A stretch of DNA of 64,000 nucleotides, taken from positions 49,413-113,412 of the forward strand of contig CAKOUW010000003.1 in assembly GCA_934120715.1 (NCBI GenBank), read 5' to 3'. The notes beneath the pieces were generated by a model. The model did no database searches, had not been told where the DNA came from, and saw nothing but the letters and a program-made list of their open reading frames with translations. The stretch's first letter is position 1; each line of letters starts with the position of its first letter. This stretch comes from an uncultured Bacilli bacterium (lineage in GTDB: Bacteria; Bacillota_I; Bacilli_A; RF39; UBA660). Shown here in pieces: positions 8,432 to 15,531 of this stretch. A program made the translations under genes and the position numbers.

Positions 8432-8871
8432 GCTCCACCTCCAATAATAAACCTAATCATACCAAAGAACCAAGCAGAAACTACTCCATACAAAATAACA
8501 GAACCAGCCAATTTAAACATATTAGAACCAATTCCATAGATTGGACCTTCCTTCCTATAATCAAGCGCTGCACTAGTCATTGAATGAGCAAATCCAGTAA
8601 TAGGAATTAATAGTCCACACTTAAACTTTGTAACAAGCTTATCAAAAAAACCTAAAGCTGTTGAAAAACTAGCCACAAATATCATTATCATAATCATAAA
8701 AGTTGATGCTTCACTTCTAGAAATATGAAAACAACCACATAAAATCTCAATAATGGCTTCAGCTATTAATCCAACAATACCGCCAGAAACAAACGCTATA
8801 AAAGCATTCTTCCCCCTTTGCTCTTCTGCTTTATGAAAATCAGCAATTTTTTCATATTTAACATTTCTCAT
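8428..8871 (-). CDS. spoVAC: Stage V sporulation protein AC
   Basis: 147 residues from MRNVKYEKIADFHKAEEQ, start chosen for GGTGAT upstream; the TTG at 8901 has no ribosome site. Four membrane helices are predicted by eye, with the SpoVA motif CGLLIPITGFAHSMTSAALDYRKEG. SpoVAC is the mechanosensitive-channel-like subunit of the DPA channel. It follows the sporulation sigma gene after a terminator, so it may need its own forespore promoter or readthrough. Confidence 0.94.
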   Translation of the reverse strand: MRNVKYEKIADFHKAEEQRGKNAFIAFVSGGIVGLIAEAIIEILCGCFHISRSEASTFMIMIMIFVASFSTALGFFDKLVTKFKCGLLIPITGFAHSMTSAALDYRKEGPIYGIGSNMFKLAGSVILYGVVSAWFFGMIRFIIGGGA

Positions 8872-8916
8872 AATTTCATCACCATTAATAGAATTAACCA
8901 ATTATTATTTTTTATA

Positions 8917-8943
8917 CAAAAAAACTTAGGAATCACCTAAGTT
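8917..8943 (-). terminator. Terminator after the sporulation sigma gene
   Basis: AACTTAGG/CCTAAGTT with a 5-base loop, then seven T on the minus strand. The sigma gene TAG stop is inside the stem. It separates the sigma gene from spoVAC. Confidence 0.8.
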
Positions 8944-9584
8944 AAACGTTGTCTTAATTTTTCTAAGACTTTTTTTTCTTTTCTAGAAGTTTGTACTTGA
9001 CTAATTCCTAGTACACTACTAGTTTCTTGTTGCGTCAAATCGTAATAGTATCTAGAAATAATTAAATCTCTTTCTTCACTATCTAGTTTACTAATTTCAC
9101 TTCTTAAATCAATAAAATCTAAATCCATATTTTGATCAGTTGTTCCTATTGAATTATAGAATTCACTACCTTCACCATCTATATCATAAGTAGCATCTAG
9201 ACTTTTAACATCAGAAGTAGCTAAAGCAGCCTCTTCAATTTGCTTAACATCAACCTCTAAAAATAAACTCACCTCTTCAATTGATGGTTCCCTTCCAAGT
9301 CTTTGTCTCATTAAGTCTTTAGCACGCTCTACTGAACTATTCAGTTTTATTAAATCCTTACCTACTTTAACAGGACTAGCACCCTTAATATACTTAACAA
9401 CTTCTCCCAATATATATTTATATGCGTATGTAGAAAACTTAATATTTCTAGATTCATCATACTTTTTATAAGCCTTAACAAGTCCTTCCCTTCCAGCTTG
9501 AAGTAAATCATCCCTATCAAAGTACTTAACATAATCTCCAACAACACTAAAAACTAAAGCATCATACTCCGCTAAACTAGTCAT
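8937..9584 (-). CDS. sigF: Sporulation-type sigma-70 factor (SigF/SigG-like)
   Basis: 215 residues. Region 2 is RDDLLQAGREGLVKAYKKYD followed by KFSTYAYKYILGEVVKYI, region 3 is LGREPSIEEVSLFLEV, and region 4 ends in the helix-turn-helix LTQQETSSVLGISQVQTSRKEKK. This pattern is closest to the forespore sigma factors. The order SpoIIAA-like gene, sigma factor, spoVA genes mirrors the B. subtilis spoIIA operon and favours SigF, but SigG cannot be excluded. AGGAGG precedes the ATG. No spoIIAB lies between it and the STAS gene. Confidence 0.82.
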   Translation of the reverse strand: MTSLAEYDALVFSVVGDYVKYFDRDDLLQAGREGLVKAYKKYDESRNIKFSTYAYKYILGEVVKYIKGASPVKVGKDLIKLNSSVERAKDLMRQRLGREPSIEEVSLFLEVDVKQIEEAALATSDVKSLDATYDIDGEGSEFYNSIGTTDQNMDLDFIDLRSEISKLDSEERDLIISRYYYDLTQQETSSVLGISQVQTSRKEKKVLEKLRQRLT

Positions 9585-9593
9585 TATCCTCCT

Positions 9594-9929
9594 TTATATA
9601 CTAAAATATTTAAAAGCCTCTATCTCATTATTAACATACGATAACTGTCCCTTAAATCCTAACTTATCTTTTAAAATATTATTAACCCCACACATAACAA
9701 CTCTACCACAATTCAAAAATATCTCTATTATCTTATTTTGTAATTTATTTAAAATAGTATTATCAAAATTAAGTAAATTACTAAAATTAAAAATGTAATA
9801 ATGCATACCCTGTTTATAAATTAAATAATTAAGTTCCTGATCAAGCATACTAAAATTAGTACTATTTAACTCCCCATCAAAATCAATTAACATAACTCCC
9901 CTTACTACATTCACACTGAGTTCAAACAA
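9594..9929 (-). CDS. spoIIAA: SpoIIAA-like STAS-domain anti-anti-sigma factor
   Basis: 111 residues from a TTG start (9929) with GAGAGG 8 bases upstream; the GTG at 9938 overlaps that site. It is a STAS-domain protein: VRGVMLIDFDGELNSTN forms the first strands, and HYYIFNFSNLLNFDNT aligns by eye with the SpoIIAA phosphosite loop, where the usual D-S-S becomes D-N-T. A further RVVMCGVNN strand follows. It lies 9 bases ahead of the sigma gene. SpoIIAA normally frees SigF from SpoIIAB; the missing SpoIIAB and altered phosphosite make the mechanism here doubtful. Confidence 0.72.
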   Translation of the reverse strand: MFELSVNVVRGVMLIDFDGELNSTNFSMLDQELNYLIYKQGMHYYIFNFSNLLNFDNTILNKLQNKIIEIFLNCGRVVMCGVNNILKDKLGFKGQLSYVNNEIEAFKYFSI

Positions 9930-9951
9930 AATATTCACCTCTCACACATAG

Positions 9952-9980
9952 ACTATAAAGATAAATAGAATATTAATCAA
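9952..9980 (-). promoter_or_regulatory. Candidate promoter of the spoIIAA-sigma unit
   Basis: TTGATT (9975-9980), 17-base spacer, TATAGT (9952-9957). It looks like a sigma-A site; in Bacillus this operon uses sigma-H, so treat with care. Confidence 0.5.
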
Positions 9981-10025
9981 CCAATTCGACAAAACATTAC
10001 ATTTTTTTCAATAGACAAAAAACGA

Positions 10026-10051
10026 CAAAAAAAAGAAAGATTCCTCTTTCT
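10026..10051 (-). terminator. Terminator of the 11010-10050 unit
   Basis: AGAAAGA/TCTTTCT stem, 4-base loop and a run of eight T on the minus strand; it overlaps the stop of the DUF1292-like gene. Confidence 0.8.
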
Positions 10052-10280
10052 ATATAATATCTTTATGCTTAGCAATAAAAAGTTTTAAAGCATAATCAAA
10101 TTCTTCATTTGAATCAAGTCCAATAAGTAAGTCATTATCATCTTTTGCTAGCTTTCTAATACAAAAATCTTTTGGATCACTCTTATTAGAAAAGTATATA
10201 AACTCACTATTTTCATCTTTAATACGATCAATAATTAAATACTGTTTTCCATCTATTTCTAAAGAATAAACTTTTTCCAT
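10050..10280 (-). CDS. Small DUF1292-like protein
   Basis: 76 residues from MEKVYSLEIDGKQYLIIDRI. ATG 10280 is chosen for the AGGAGG at the end of the upstream gene; the longer frame to 10352 simply overlaps that gene. The strand-rich first half and acidic second half resemble DUF1292 proteins, small Firmicute proteins of unknown function. It is coupled to the upstream membrane protein. Confidence 0.6.
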   Translation of the reverse strand: MEKVYSLEIDGKQYLIIDRIKDENSEFIYFSNKSDPKDFCIRKLAKDDNDLLIGLDSNEEFDYALKLFIAKHKDII

Positions 10281-10287
10281 AATATTT

Positions 10288-11010
10288 TTATTTTCCTCCT
10301 TTGCCAGTACTAGCTTCATTGCCAAAAGTAGCATCTTTAGTGGCATCTTCAAGCATAGATTTAGCTAAAATTATTTGCTTCATTGAATCATTATAAGCAT
10401 TATAATCTGGTTCGCCTTTTTCATTATCAGTAGTAAAACCTAAATTTACAACATATTCATCAAATGTGTCAGAATTTAAAAAAGCAGCATTTGAATTATT
10501 TTCTTCCTGGCCTTCATAAAATCGCTTAGCATATGAGAAAACTTCATTCATATTATTTATAGGATCATATTTCAATCCTGAATAAACTCCATAAAGAGCA
10601 AGTGTCAAGTCATCACTATTAGCAACTTCCTTTCCCATTTGCCAGATATCGTACCAATAACCTCCATTAGGACCATCTGTTGGGTGCGTATTATTCCAAA
10701 CAATTGGCGTATACATTTCATTCTTAAGAAATTCATATACAATACTATTATCTTCTTTTCTTTGTTTTGCTCCTTCAAACCATTTTCCTAACCCACATCC
10801 AAGTGCAAATAATACCACAGCTAGAACACCAGCAATAATCATGTTTATTGTACCATTTTCTTCTTCTTTACTATCAGAAAGTTTAGCAGGAGACTTTTTA
10901 CCAACACTGTTTTCTCTACTTTTTTTTACCCAATAACTAGGATCTTTAGTTTTTCCATCATACTCATATCCATCAAAATTTTCAAAATCTTTGTCACTAT
11001 ATAATCCCAT
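10288..11010 (-). CDS. Single-pass membrane protein of unknown function
   Basis: 240 residues from MGLYSDKDFENFDGYEYDG, start set by GGAGTG. The cytosolic N-terminus of ~55 charged residues includes KDPSYWVKKS, followed by a membrane helix (about 57-77, with ALGCGLG) and an outside, mostly helical domain of ~160 residues containing GPNGGYWYDIWQMGKEVAN. The C-terminus is Gly/Lys-rich. I do not recognise the family. Confidence 0.65.
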   Translation of the reverse strand: MGLYSDKDFENFDGYEYDGKTKDPSYWVKKSRENSVGKKSPAKLSDSKEEENGTINMIIAGVLAVVLFALGCGLGKWFEGAKQRKEDNSIVYEFLKNEMYTPIVWNNTHPTDGPNGGYWYDIWQMGKEVANSDDLTLALYGVYSGLKYDPINNMNEVFSYAKRFYEGQEENNSNAAFLNSDTFDEYVVNLGFTTDNEKGEPDYNAYNDSMKQIILAKSMLEDATKDATFGNEASTGKGGK

Positions 11011-11118
11011 AATATCACTCCATATCATAAATATTCTAATACAAGGATAGCATAATTAACAAAAACTAACAACCTATATGTAAATAACTTTACACATCAA
11101 AGAAAGATTATTAATAAT

Positions 11119-11145
11119 AAAAAGCCATATTATTTCTAATATGAC
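11119..11145 (-). terminator. Terminator of the nrdD-nrdG operon
   Basis: CATATT/AATATG stem directly after nrdG, followed on the minus strand by GGC and a five-base T run. Confidence 0.55.
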
Positions 11146-11693
11146 TATATAAACATATATTCTGGCTTTTTGTATACAGTAACACTTTTATCATCAATAT
11201 ATTCTGGAACTAAAACAACCTTTTCCTCAGCTAAACTTTTTGCTACATCAATTATTCTTTGATTTCTAGAACCTCTAAAATAAATATCTAAGCTTTTTTC
11301 TTCGAGAATAAACTTCCCATCAACCAAAACATCTATTTCTTCCAATAATTTTCTATGTTTTGGATTTAAAAGCATAGACTCGTAAGTAAAACCAGTATAA
11401 CACCAAACATTAAGTCCCATTGCATGGGCTGCCTTACATATTTCTATGCAGGCATCACTCTGACAAACAGGATCTCCTCCTGACAAAGTTATTCCATCTT
11501 GACCATCTATATTTTTTAATTCTTCAATAACTTCATCAACATCTACTAAATAGCCTCCGTCAAAATCATGTGTTCCTGGGTTATGGCAGCCCTTACAATT
11601 ATGTGGACACCCTTGAGTCCATACAACTGTCCTTATTCCTTCTCCATCAACAATAGAATCAGGTTGTAAATCTGCGGCTAGTCTAATTTTCAT
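11145..11693 (-). CDS. nrdG: Anaerobic RNR activating protein (radical SAM)
   Basis: 182 residues. Radical SAM cluster motif CPHNCKGC (CxxxCxxC) and SAM-binding ITLSGGDPVCQ, as in the class III reductase activase. It cleaves S-adenosylmethionine to place a glycyl radical on NrdD. The ATG immediately follows the TAA of the 53-residue glycyl-radical ORF, without a strong ribosome site, implying translational coupling. Second nrdG copy of the window: 14985-15530. Confidence 0.95.
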   Translation of the reverse strand: MKIRLAADLQPDSIVDGEGIRTVVWTQGCPHNCKGCHNPGTHDFDGGYLVDVDEVIEELKNIDGQDGITLSGGDPVCQSDACIEICKAAHAMGLNVWCYTGFTYESMLLNPKHRKLLEEIDVLVDGKFILEEKSLDIYFRGSRNQRIIDVAKSLAEEKVVLVPEYIDDKSVTVYKKPEYMFI

Positions 11694-11855
11694 TTACTTT
11701 GTCTCTTTTAATAGTTCTCTAATGCCAGAATGCTTAACACGATCTTTTTCTTCAGCTCTTTTACCATTATTAAATCTTGAAACATCTCCTGCTAAATATC
11801 CGGTAACTCTTCTAATTCTTTCGAATTTTTCTCCTTCTCCAACTATTTTTTCCAT
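11694..11855 (-). CDS. 53-residue stand-alone glycyl-radical domain of NrdD
   Basis: ATG 11855 follows a perfect AGGAGG and the TAA at 11694-11696 abuts nrdG. The peptide contains RRVTGYLAGD, matching the RVxGYL sequence that carries the radical glycine at the C-terminus of class III NrdD, followed by AEEKDRVKHS, the usual end of NrdD proteins. The NrdD encoded just upstream stops before this motif. It therefore looks like the C-terminal tail of NrdD made as a separate chain, comparable in idea to YfiD/GrcA, which supplies the glycyl domain to pyruvate formate-lyase. Confidence 0.85.
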   Translation of the reverse strand: MEKIVGEGEKFERIRRVTGYLAGDVSRFNNGKRAEEKDRVKHSGIRELLKETK

Positions 11856-11886
11856 AAATTTTTCCTCCTATTCTAATTCTTTTATA

Positions 11887-14205
11887 TTATCTTCCACAAC
11901 ACTCTGGTGATGTAATTTTTTCCATTGGAATCCCCTCAAATTCATGTCTGCCACATCCAGGACAAACATCATTAATAACACCAACATATCCACATACTGG
12001 ATCTCTATCTACCGGATGGTTAACTGCACCATATCCAATACCAGATTCCTTCATAATACGGATAACCTTTTCAAATGCATCAACGTTGCTAGCAACATCT
12101 CCATCTAATTCAATATAAGAAATATGTCCACCATTAGTAAGTTCATGATAAGGAGCCTCAGTCTTAATCTTATCAGTAATACTAATATTGTAATAAACTG
12201 GTACATGGAATGAATTTGTATAATATTCTCTATCAGTAACACCCTTAATTTTTCCATAAATCGCTCTATCTATTGCTGTAAATCTACCAGATAATCCTTC
12301 AGCTGGAGTAGCTAAACAAGTAAAATTAAGATTATACTTTTCACAGTTTTCATCACACTTTTTACGCATGAATTTAATAATTTCAAGGCCCAACTTTTGA
12401 CTAGCTTTACTTTCACCATGATGTTCACCAGTTAAAGCCTTTAAACACTCTGCTAAACCAATAAAACCAGTAGATAATGAACCATGTTTCCAAACTTTTC
12501 TTAAACGATCAGTAGGTTTTAATTTTTCACCATTAGTCCAAACACCTTGTCCTAACAAGAATGGAAAATTATAAGAATGCTTACTGCATTGAACTTCAAA
12601 CCTTTCAAGTAATTGATCACGAACCTTATCCATAATTTCACCAAGTTCATTATAAAAGCCCTTCATATCAGCTTTATCACGTTCTTTTAAAGCAATTCCA
12701 TATTTTATACCAAGTCTAGGTAAATTAATTGTTGTAAATGATAAATTACCTCTTCCAGTAACAACTTGATTATCAGGTGATGTTACATCAGCAAAAACTC
12801 TTGTACGACAACCCATATAAGCTATTTCTGTATTAACGTCTCCTGGTTTATAATATTGCAAATTAAATGGTGCATCCACAAATGCAAAGTTAGGGAAAAG
12901 TCTTTTAGCAGATACTTTACAAGCCAATCTAAATAAATCATAATTTGGATCTTCTTTATTATAGTTAACCCCATCTTTAACCTTAAATATTGATACTGGG
13001 AAGATTGGTGTTTCTCCATTACCTAAACCTCTATCAATTGATAAAAGTAAATTTTTAATAACCATTCTACCTTCTGGAGTAGTATCAGTACCAAAGTTAA
13101 CAGATGAGAACGGTACCTGAGCTCCAGCTCTTGAATGCATTGTATTTAAATTATGTACAAATGCTTCCATTGCTTGTTGTGTAGCTCTATCTGTTTTTTG
13201 TAAAGCTTTCTCATTTGCTAATTTAAATATTTCTTTTACTCGCTCAGAACTTTTTTGATAATCAGAAAATTCTTCTAAATTAACATCTATACTATCAATT
13301 TTATCAATTTCTCTAATAATTCTATCTATATTAATAACTCCAATAAAACCATCTAAATCTAGGAAATCATATATCGTCTGTTTAAACTGTTTCTTAAAAG
13401 TTTTCAAAACTCCAGGAGCTAAATAGTAATCAAGTGCTGGTATAGATTGACCACCATGTTGATCATTTTGATTAGCTTGAATAACTATAGCAGCAAGTGA
13501 ACCATAAGTAGAAATATCTTGTGGAGGTCTTACATATCCATGCCCTGTATCAAATCCATTCTTAAATAATTTTGCTAAATCTATTTGACAACAAGTAGTA
13601 GTACCCATTGCTAAAAAGTCCATATCATGAATGTGAATCTCACCCTCATCATGCATCTTAGCAAATTCTGGTTTCATTAAATACGCCTTAGCAAATTCTC
13701 TTGAAACAGTTGAACCATATTGAAGCATTGTACCCATTGGACTATTACCATCAATATTAGCATTTTCTCTTTTAGCATCTTCTTCATTTGCTGATTTTAA
13801 CCCTAAATTTTCTAAGGACTTTAAAAACTTATGAGTCTTCTTATCATCAAAGAAAGACTTTCTAGATTGAGCTCTTCTCTCACGATATTCTGAAAATGAT
13901 TTATAAACATCTTGATACCCTTTAGCAGATAATTCCTCTTCAATAAGATCTTGAATTTGTTCAATCTTAAATTTATCTGTATCTTTAGAAGCCTTTTCAA
14001 TCTTTTTTAAAACAGCTTGATAAACTTTTTGAATATCCTTAGTGTCATATTTTCTTGGAGTTCTTTCGTCTTCACCATCATCTACCTCAACACTGTCAAA
14101 ACCCTTTTTAATCGCAAGAGCAATTTTAGTCTCATCAAAAGGAACCTTTTTACCATTTCTTTTAATAACCATTAACTCATCTAATTTGTTGCTTACATCT
14201 ACCAT
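11887..14205 (-). CDS. nrdD: Anaerobic ribonucleoside-triphosphate reductase, main chain without glycyl-radical tail
   Basis: 772 residues. N-terminal ATP-cone (VIKRNGKKVPFDETKIALAI, about 12-110), then the ten-stranded barrel with HIHDMDFLAMGTTTCCQIDL, RAGAQVPFSSVNFGTDTTPEGR and a C-terminal Cys4 zinc site (CGYVG...CPGCGRHEFEG). The chain ends in ITSPECCGR with no RxxGYL motif; that motif is on the next ORF, 31 bases downstream. It reduces NTPs to dNTPs anaerobically with formate as typical reductant. GGAGG lies before the ATG; promoter at 14240-14268. Confidence 0.95.
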   Translation of the reverse strand: MVDVSNKLDELMVIKRNGKKVPFDETKIALAIKKGFDSVEVDDGEDERTPRKYDTKDIQKVYQAVLKKIEKASKDTDKFKIEQIQDLIEEELSAKGYQDVYKSFSEYRERRAQSRKSFFDDKKTHKFLKSLENLGLKSANEEDAKRENANIDGNSPMGTMLQYGSTVSREFAKAYLMKPEFAKMHDEGEIHIHDMDFLAMGTTTCCQIDLAKLFKNGFDTGHGYVRPPQDISTYGSLAAIVIQANQNDQHGGQSIPALDYYLAPGVLKTFKKQFKQTIYDFLDLDGFIGVINIDRIIREIDKIDSIDVNLEEFSDYQKSSERVKEIFKLANEKALQKTDRATQQAMEAFVHNLNTMHSRAGAQVPFSSVNFGTDTTPEGRMVIKNLLLSIDRGLGNGETPIFPVSIFKVKDGVNYNKEDPNYDLFRLACKVSAKRLFPNFAFVDAPFNLQYYKPGDVNTEIAYMGCRTRVFADVTSPDNQVVTGRGNLSFTTINLPRLGIKYGIALKERDKADMKGFYNELGEIMDKVRDQLLERFEVQCSKHSYNFPFLLGQGVWTNGEKLKPTDRLRKVWKHGSLSTGFIGLAECLKALTGEHHGESKASQKLGLEIIKFMRKKCDENCEKYNLNFTCLATPAEGLSGRFTAIDRAIYGKIKGVTDREYYTNSFHVPVYYNISITDKIKTEAPYHELTNGGHISYIELDGDVASNVDAFEKVIRIMKESGIGYGAVNHPVDRDPVCGYVGVINDVCPGCGRHEFEGIPMEKITSPECCGR

Positions 14206-14239
14206 ACAAAAACCTCCACTATAAGTAACTTATAATTAA

Positions 14240-14268
14240 ATTTTAGAAACTCTTTCATAAAAAATCAA
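14240..14268 (-). promoter_or_regulatory. Promoter of the nrdD-glycyl-nrdG operon
   Basis: TTGATT (14263-14268), 17-base spacer, TAAAAT (14240-14245) on the minus strand, 35 bases before the nrdD ATG. Confidence 0.65.
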
Positions 14269-14308
14269 TAGAAAAAAAGATACTTTTTTTACCATTTTTT
14301 CTAATCCG

Positions 14309-14320
14309 TTGATATATCAA
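14309..14320. promoter_or_regulatory. Palindrome upstream of nrdD
   Basis: Perfect 12-base palindrome TTGATATATCAA centred about 80 bases upstream of the expected start site. Its half-sites equal the FNR core TTGAT, but the spacing is two instead of four bases. A possible regulator site. Confidence 0.35.
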
Positions 14321-14380
14321 TAAAACAGCCAAAAAATTTTTTTGTTCGATTTACGACAATTGACATTTTTTATACATTTA

Positions 14381-14412
14381 AAAAAAATACTTTTCTCAAA
14401 AAAAGTATTTTT
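14381..14412 (-). terminator. Terminator of the nrdD2-nrdG2-dut operon
   Basis: AAAAATACTTTT/AAAAGTATTTTT stem with a short loop, then a T run on the minus strand, about 90 bases downstream of dut. Confidence 0.7.
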
Positions 14413-14501
14413 AGCAAAAAAAGTTTTATTATTTTCCTTATTTTTCAATAAATCAGTAGTTTACAAAAAGTAAATTTTTTAAAAAATAAAAAAAATGATT
14501 T

Positions 14502-14972
14502 TTACATTTTTTTAATTTCTGCATCAGTTGAGCCGAAGCCACCTCTCCTAGTTCCAGCAGCATTATCGCCATCGCAAATCAAATATTTAGTAAAAACAAC
14601 CTGTCCTATAACGTCACCTTTTTTAACTTCAATATCATGGTCACTACAATTAAAATAAGCAAAGTAAAAATGACCATCATTATCTTCATTTCCATAATAA
14701 TCAGAATCAACTAATCCTACACTATTAGCCATTAAAAAACCTTTTTTAGGGCCACTAGACCTATTTAATAGTAAAAAACACTCATCCTCCATACAATAAG
14801 CTTTTAAGCCTGTAGGAATAAGTGTAGGCTTAATACCAGGTTTATACATTGGAATAATAATATCCTCAGCTGCCTCAACATCATAACCAGCAGAATGAGC
14901 CGTCTTTCTTACTGGTAAATTTATATTTTTATCCTCATACCCCTTAGCAATTTCAAATCCTCTTTTTCTCAT
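14502..14972 (-). CDS. dut: dUTP diphosphatase (trimeric dUTPase family)
   Basis: 156 residues. Motif 1 SAGYDVEAAEDI, motif 2 NRSSGPKKG, motif 3 GLVDSDYYG, motif 4 KKGDVIGQVVF and motif 5 RRGGFGST are all present in order, so catalysis should be intact. It hydrolyses dUTP to dUMP, keeping uracil out of DNA and feeding dTMP synthesis. It is the third gene of the nrdD2-nrdG2 operon, which makes functional sense. Perfect GGAGG upstream. Confidence 0.93.
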   Translation of the reverse strand: MRKRGFEIAKGYEDKNINLPVRKTAHSAGYDVEAAEDIIIPMYKPGIKPTLIPTGLKAYCMEDECFLLLNRSSGPKKGFLMANSVGLVDSDYYGNEDNDGHFYFAYFNCSDHDIEVKKGDVIGQVVFTKYLICDGDNAAGTRRGGFGSTDAEIKKM

Positions 14973-14984
14973 AATTATCCTCCT

Positions 14985-15530
14985 CTATAAATTACTATCT
15001 TTAAGTACCTTATCATTATCTATATATAATATTTCTCTTTTCTCATCTAAACTCTTCTTAACGTCTATAATCTTTTGATTACTACTACCAACATAATTTA
15101 ACTTATAATCTGCTTTTGCTAAAACAAATTCTCCATCTAATAAAACATCAATATTTTCTAAGATTAATTTAAGATTCATATCATCATGAGCTTGTTCCAA
15201 TAACTCATCCCATGTATATCCAGTATAGCACCAAATACTTTTATCTGGATATTTATCTCTTATTTCTAAAACTAAACTTTTAATATCCTCACGATTTCCT
15301 AAATAAAGTGGATCCCCTCCTGATAAAGTTAAACCACTACACCAATCATGTTCCAACTCATCAAAAATTTCTTTTTTCGCAGCATCATCAAATATAAGTC
15401 CCTTCTTCTGATCCCAAGTAATAGGATTCTGACAAGCATGACAATGATGTGAACAACCAGAAGTCCATAAAACTACTCTAAGTCCTTCCCCATTTAACAT
15501 ATCTGCTTTAGTTATATTATGATACCTCAT
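14985..15530 (-). CDS. nrdG: Second anaerobic RNR activating protein (radical SAM)
   Basis: 181 residues from MRYHNITKADMLNGEGLR; ATG 15530 lies one base after the nrdD2 TAG and an AAGGAAG site. Cluster motif CSHHCHAC and SAM motif LTLSGGDPLYL. It activates the intact NrdD encoded next to it. It is clearly divergent in sequence from the first NrdG, so the two systems are not a recent duplication. Confidence 0.95.
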   Translation of the reverse strand: MRYHNITKADMLNGEGLRVVLWTSGCSHHCHACQNPITWDQKKGLIFDDAAKKEIFDELEHDWCSGLTLSGGDPLYLGNREDIKSLVLEIRDKYPDKSIWCYTGYTWDELLEQAHDDMNLKLILENIDVLLDGEFVLAKADYKLNYVGSSNQKIIDVKKSLDEKREILYIDNDKVLKDSNL

Positions 15531-15531
15531 A

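Noticed and set aside
11856..11886. Frameshift as an explanation for the split NrdD
   Set aside because: The small ORF has its own AGGAGG and spacing, the main chain has a clean stop, and joining the frames would leave a non-homologous linker. A natural split is more likely, though reads should be checked.
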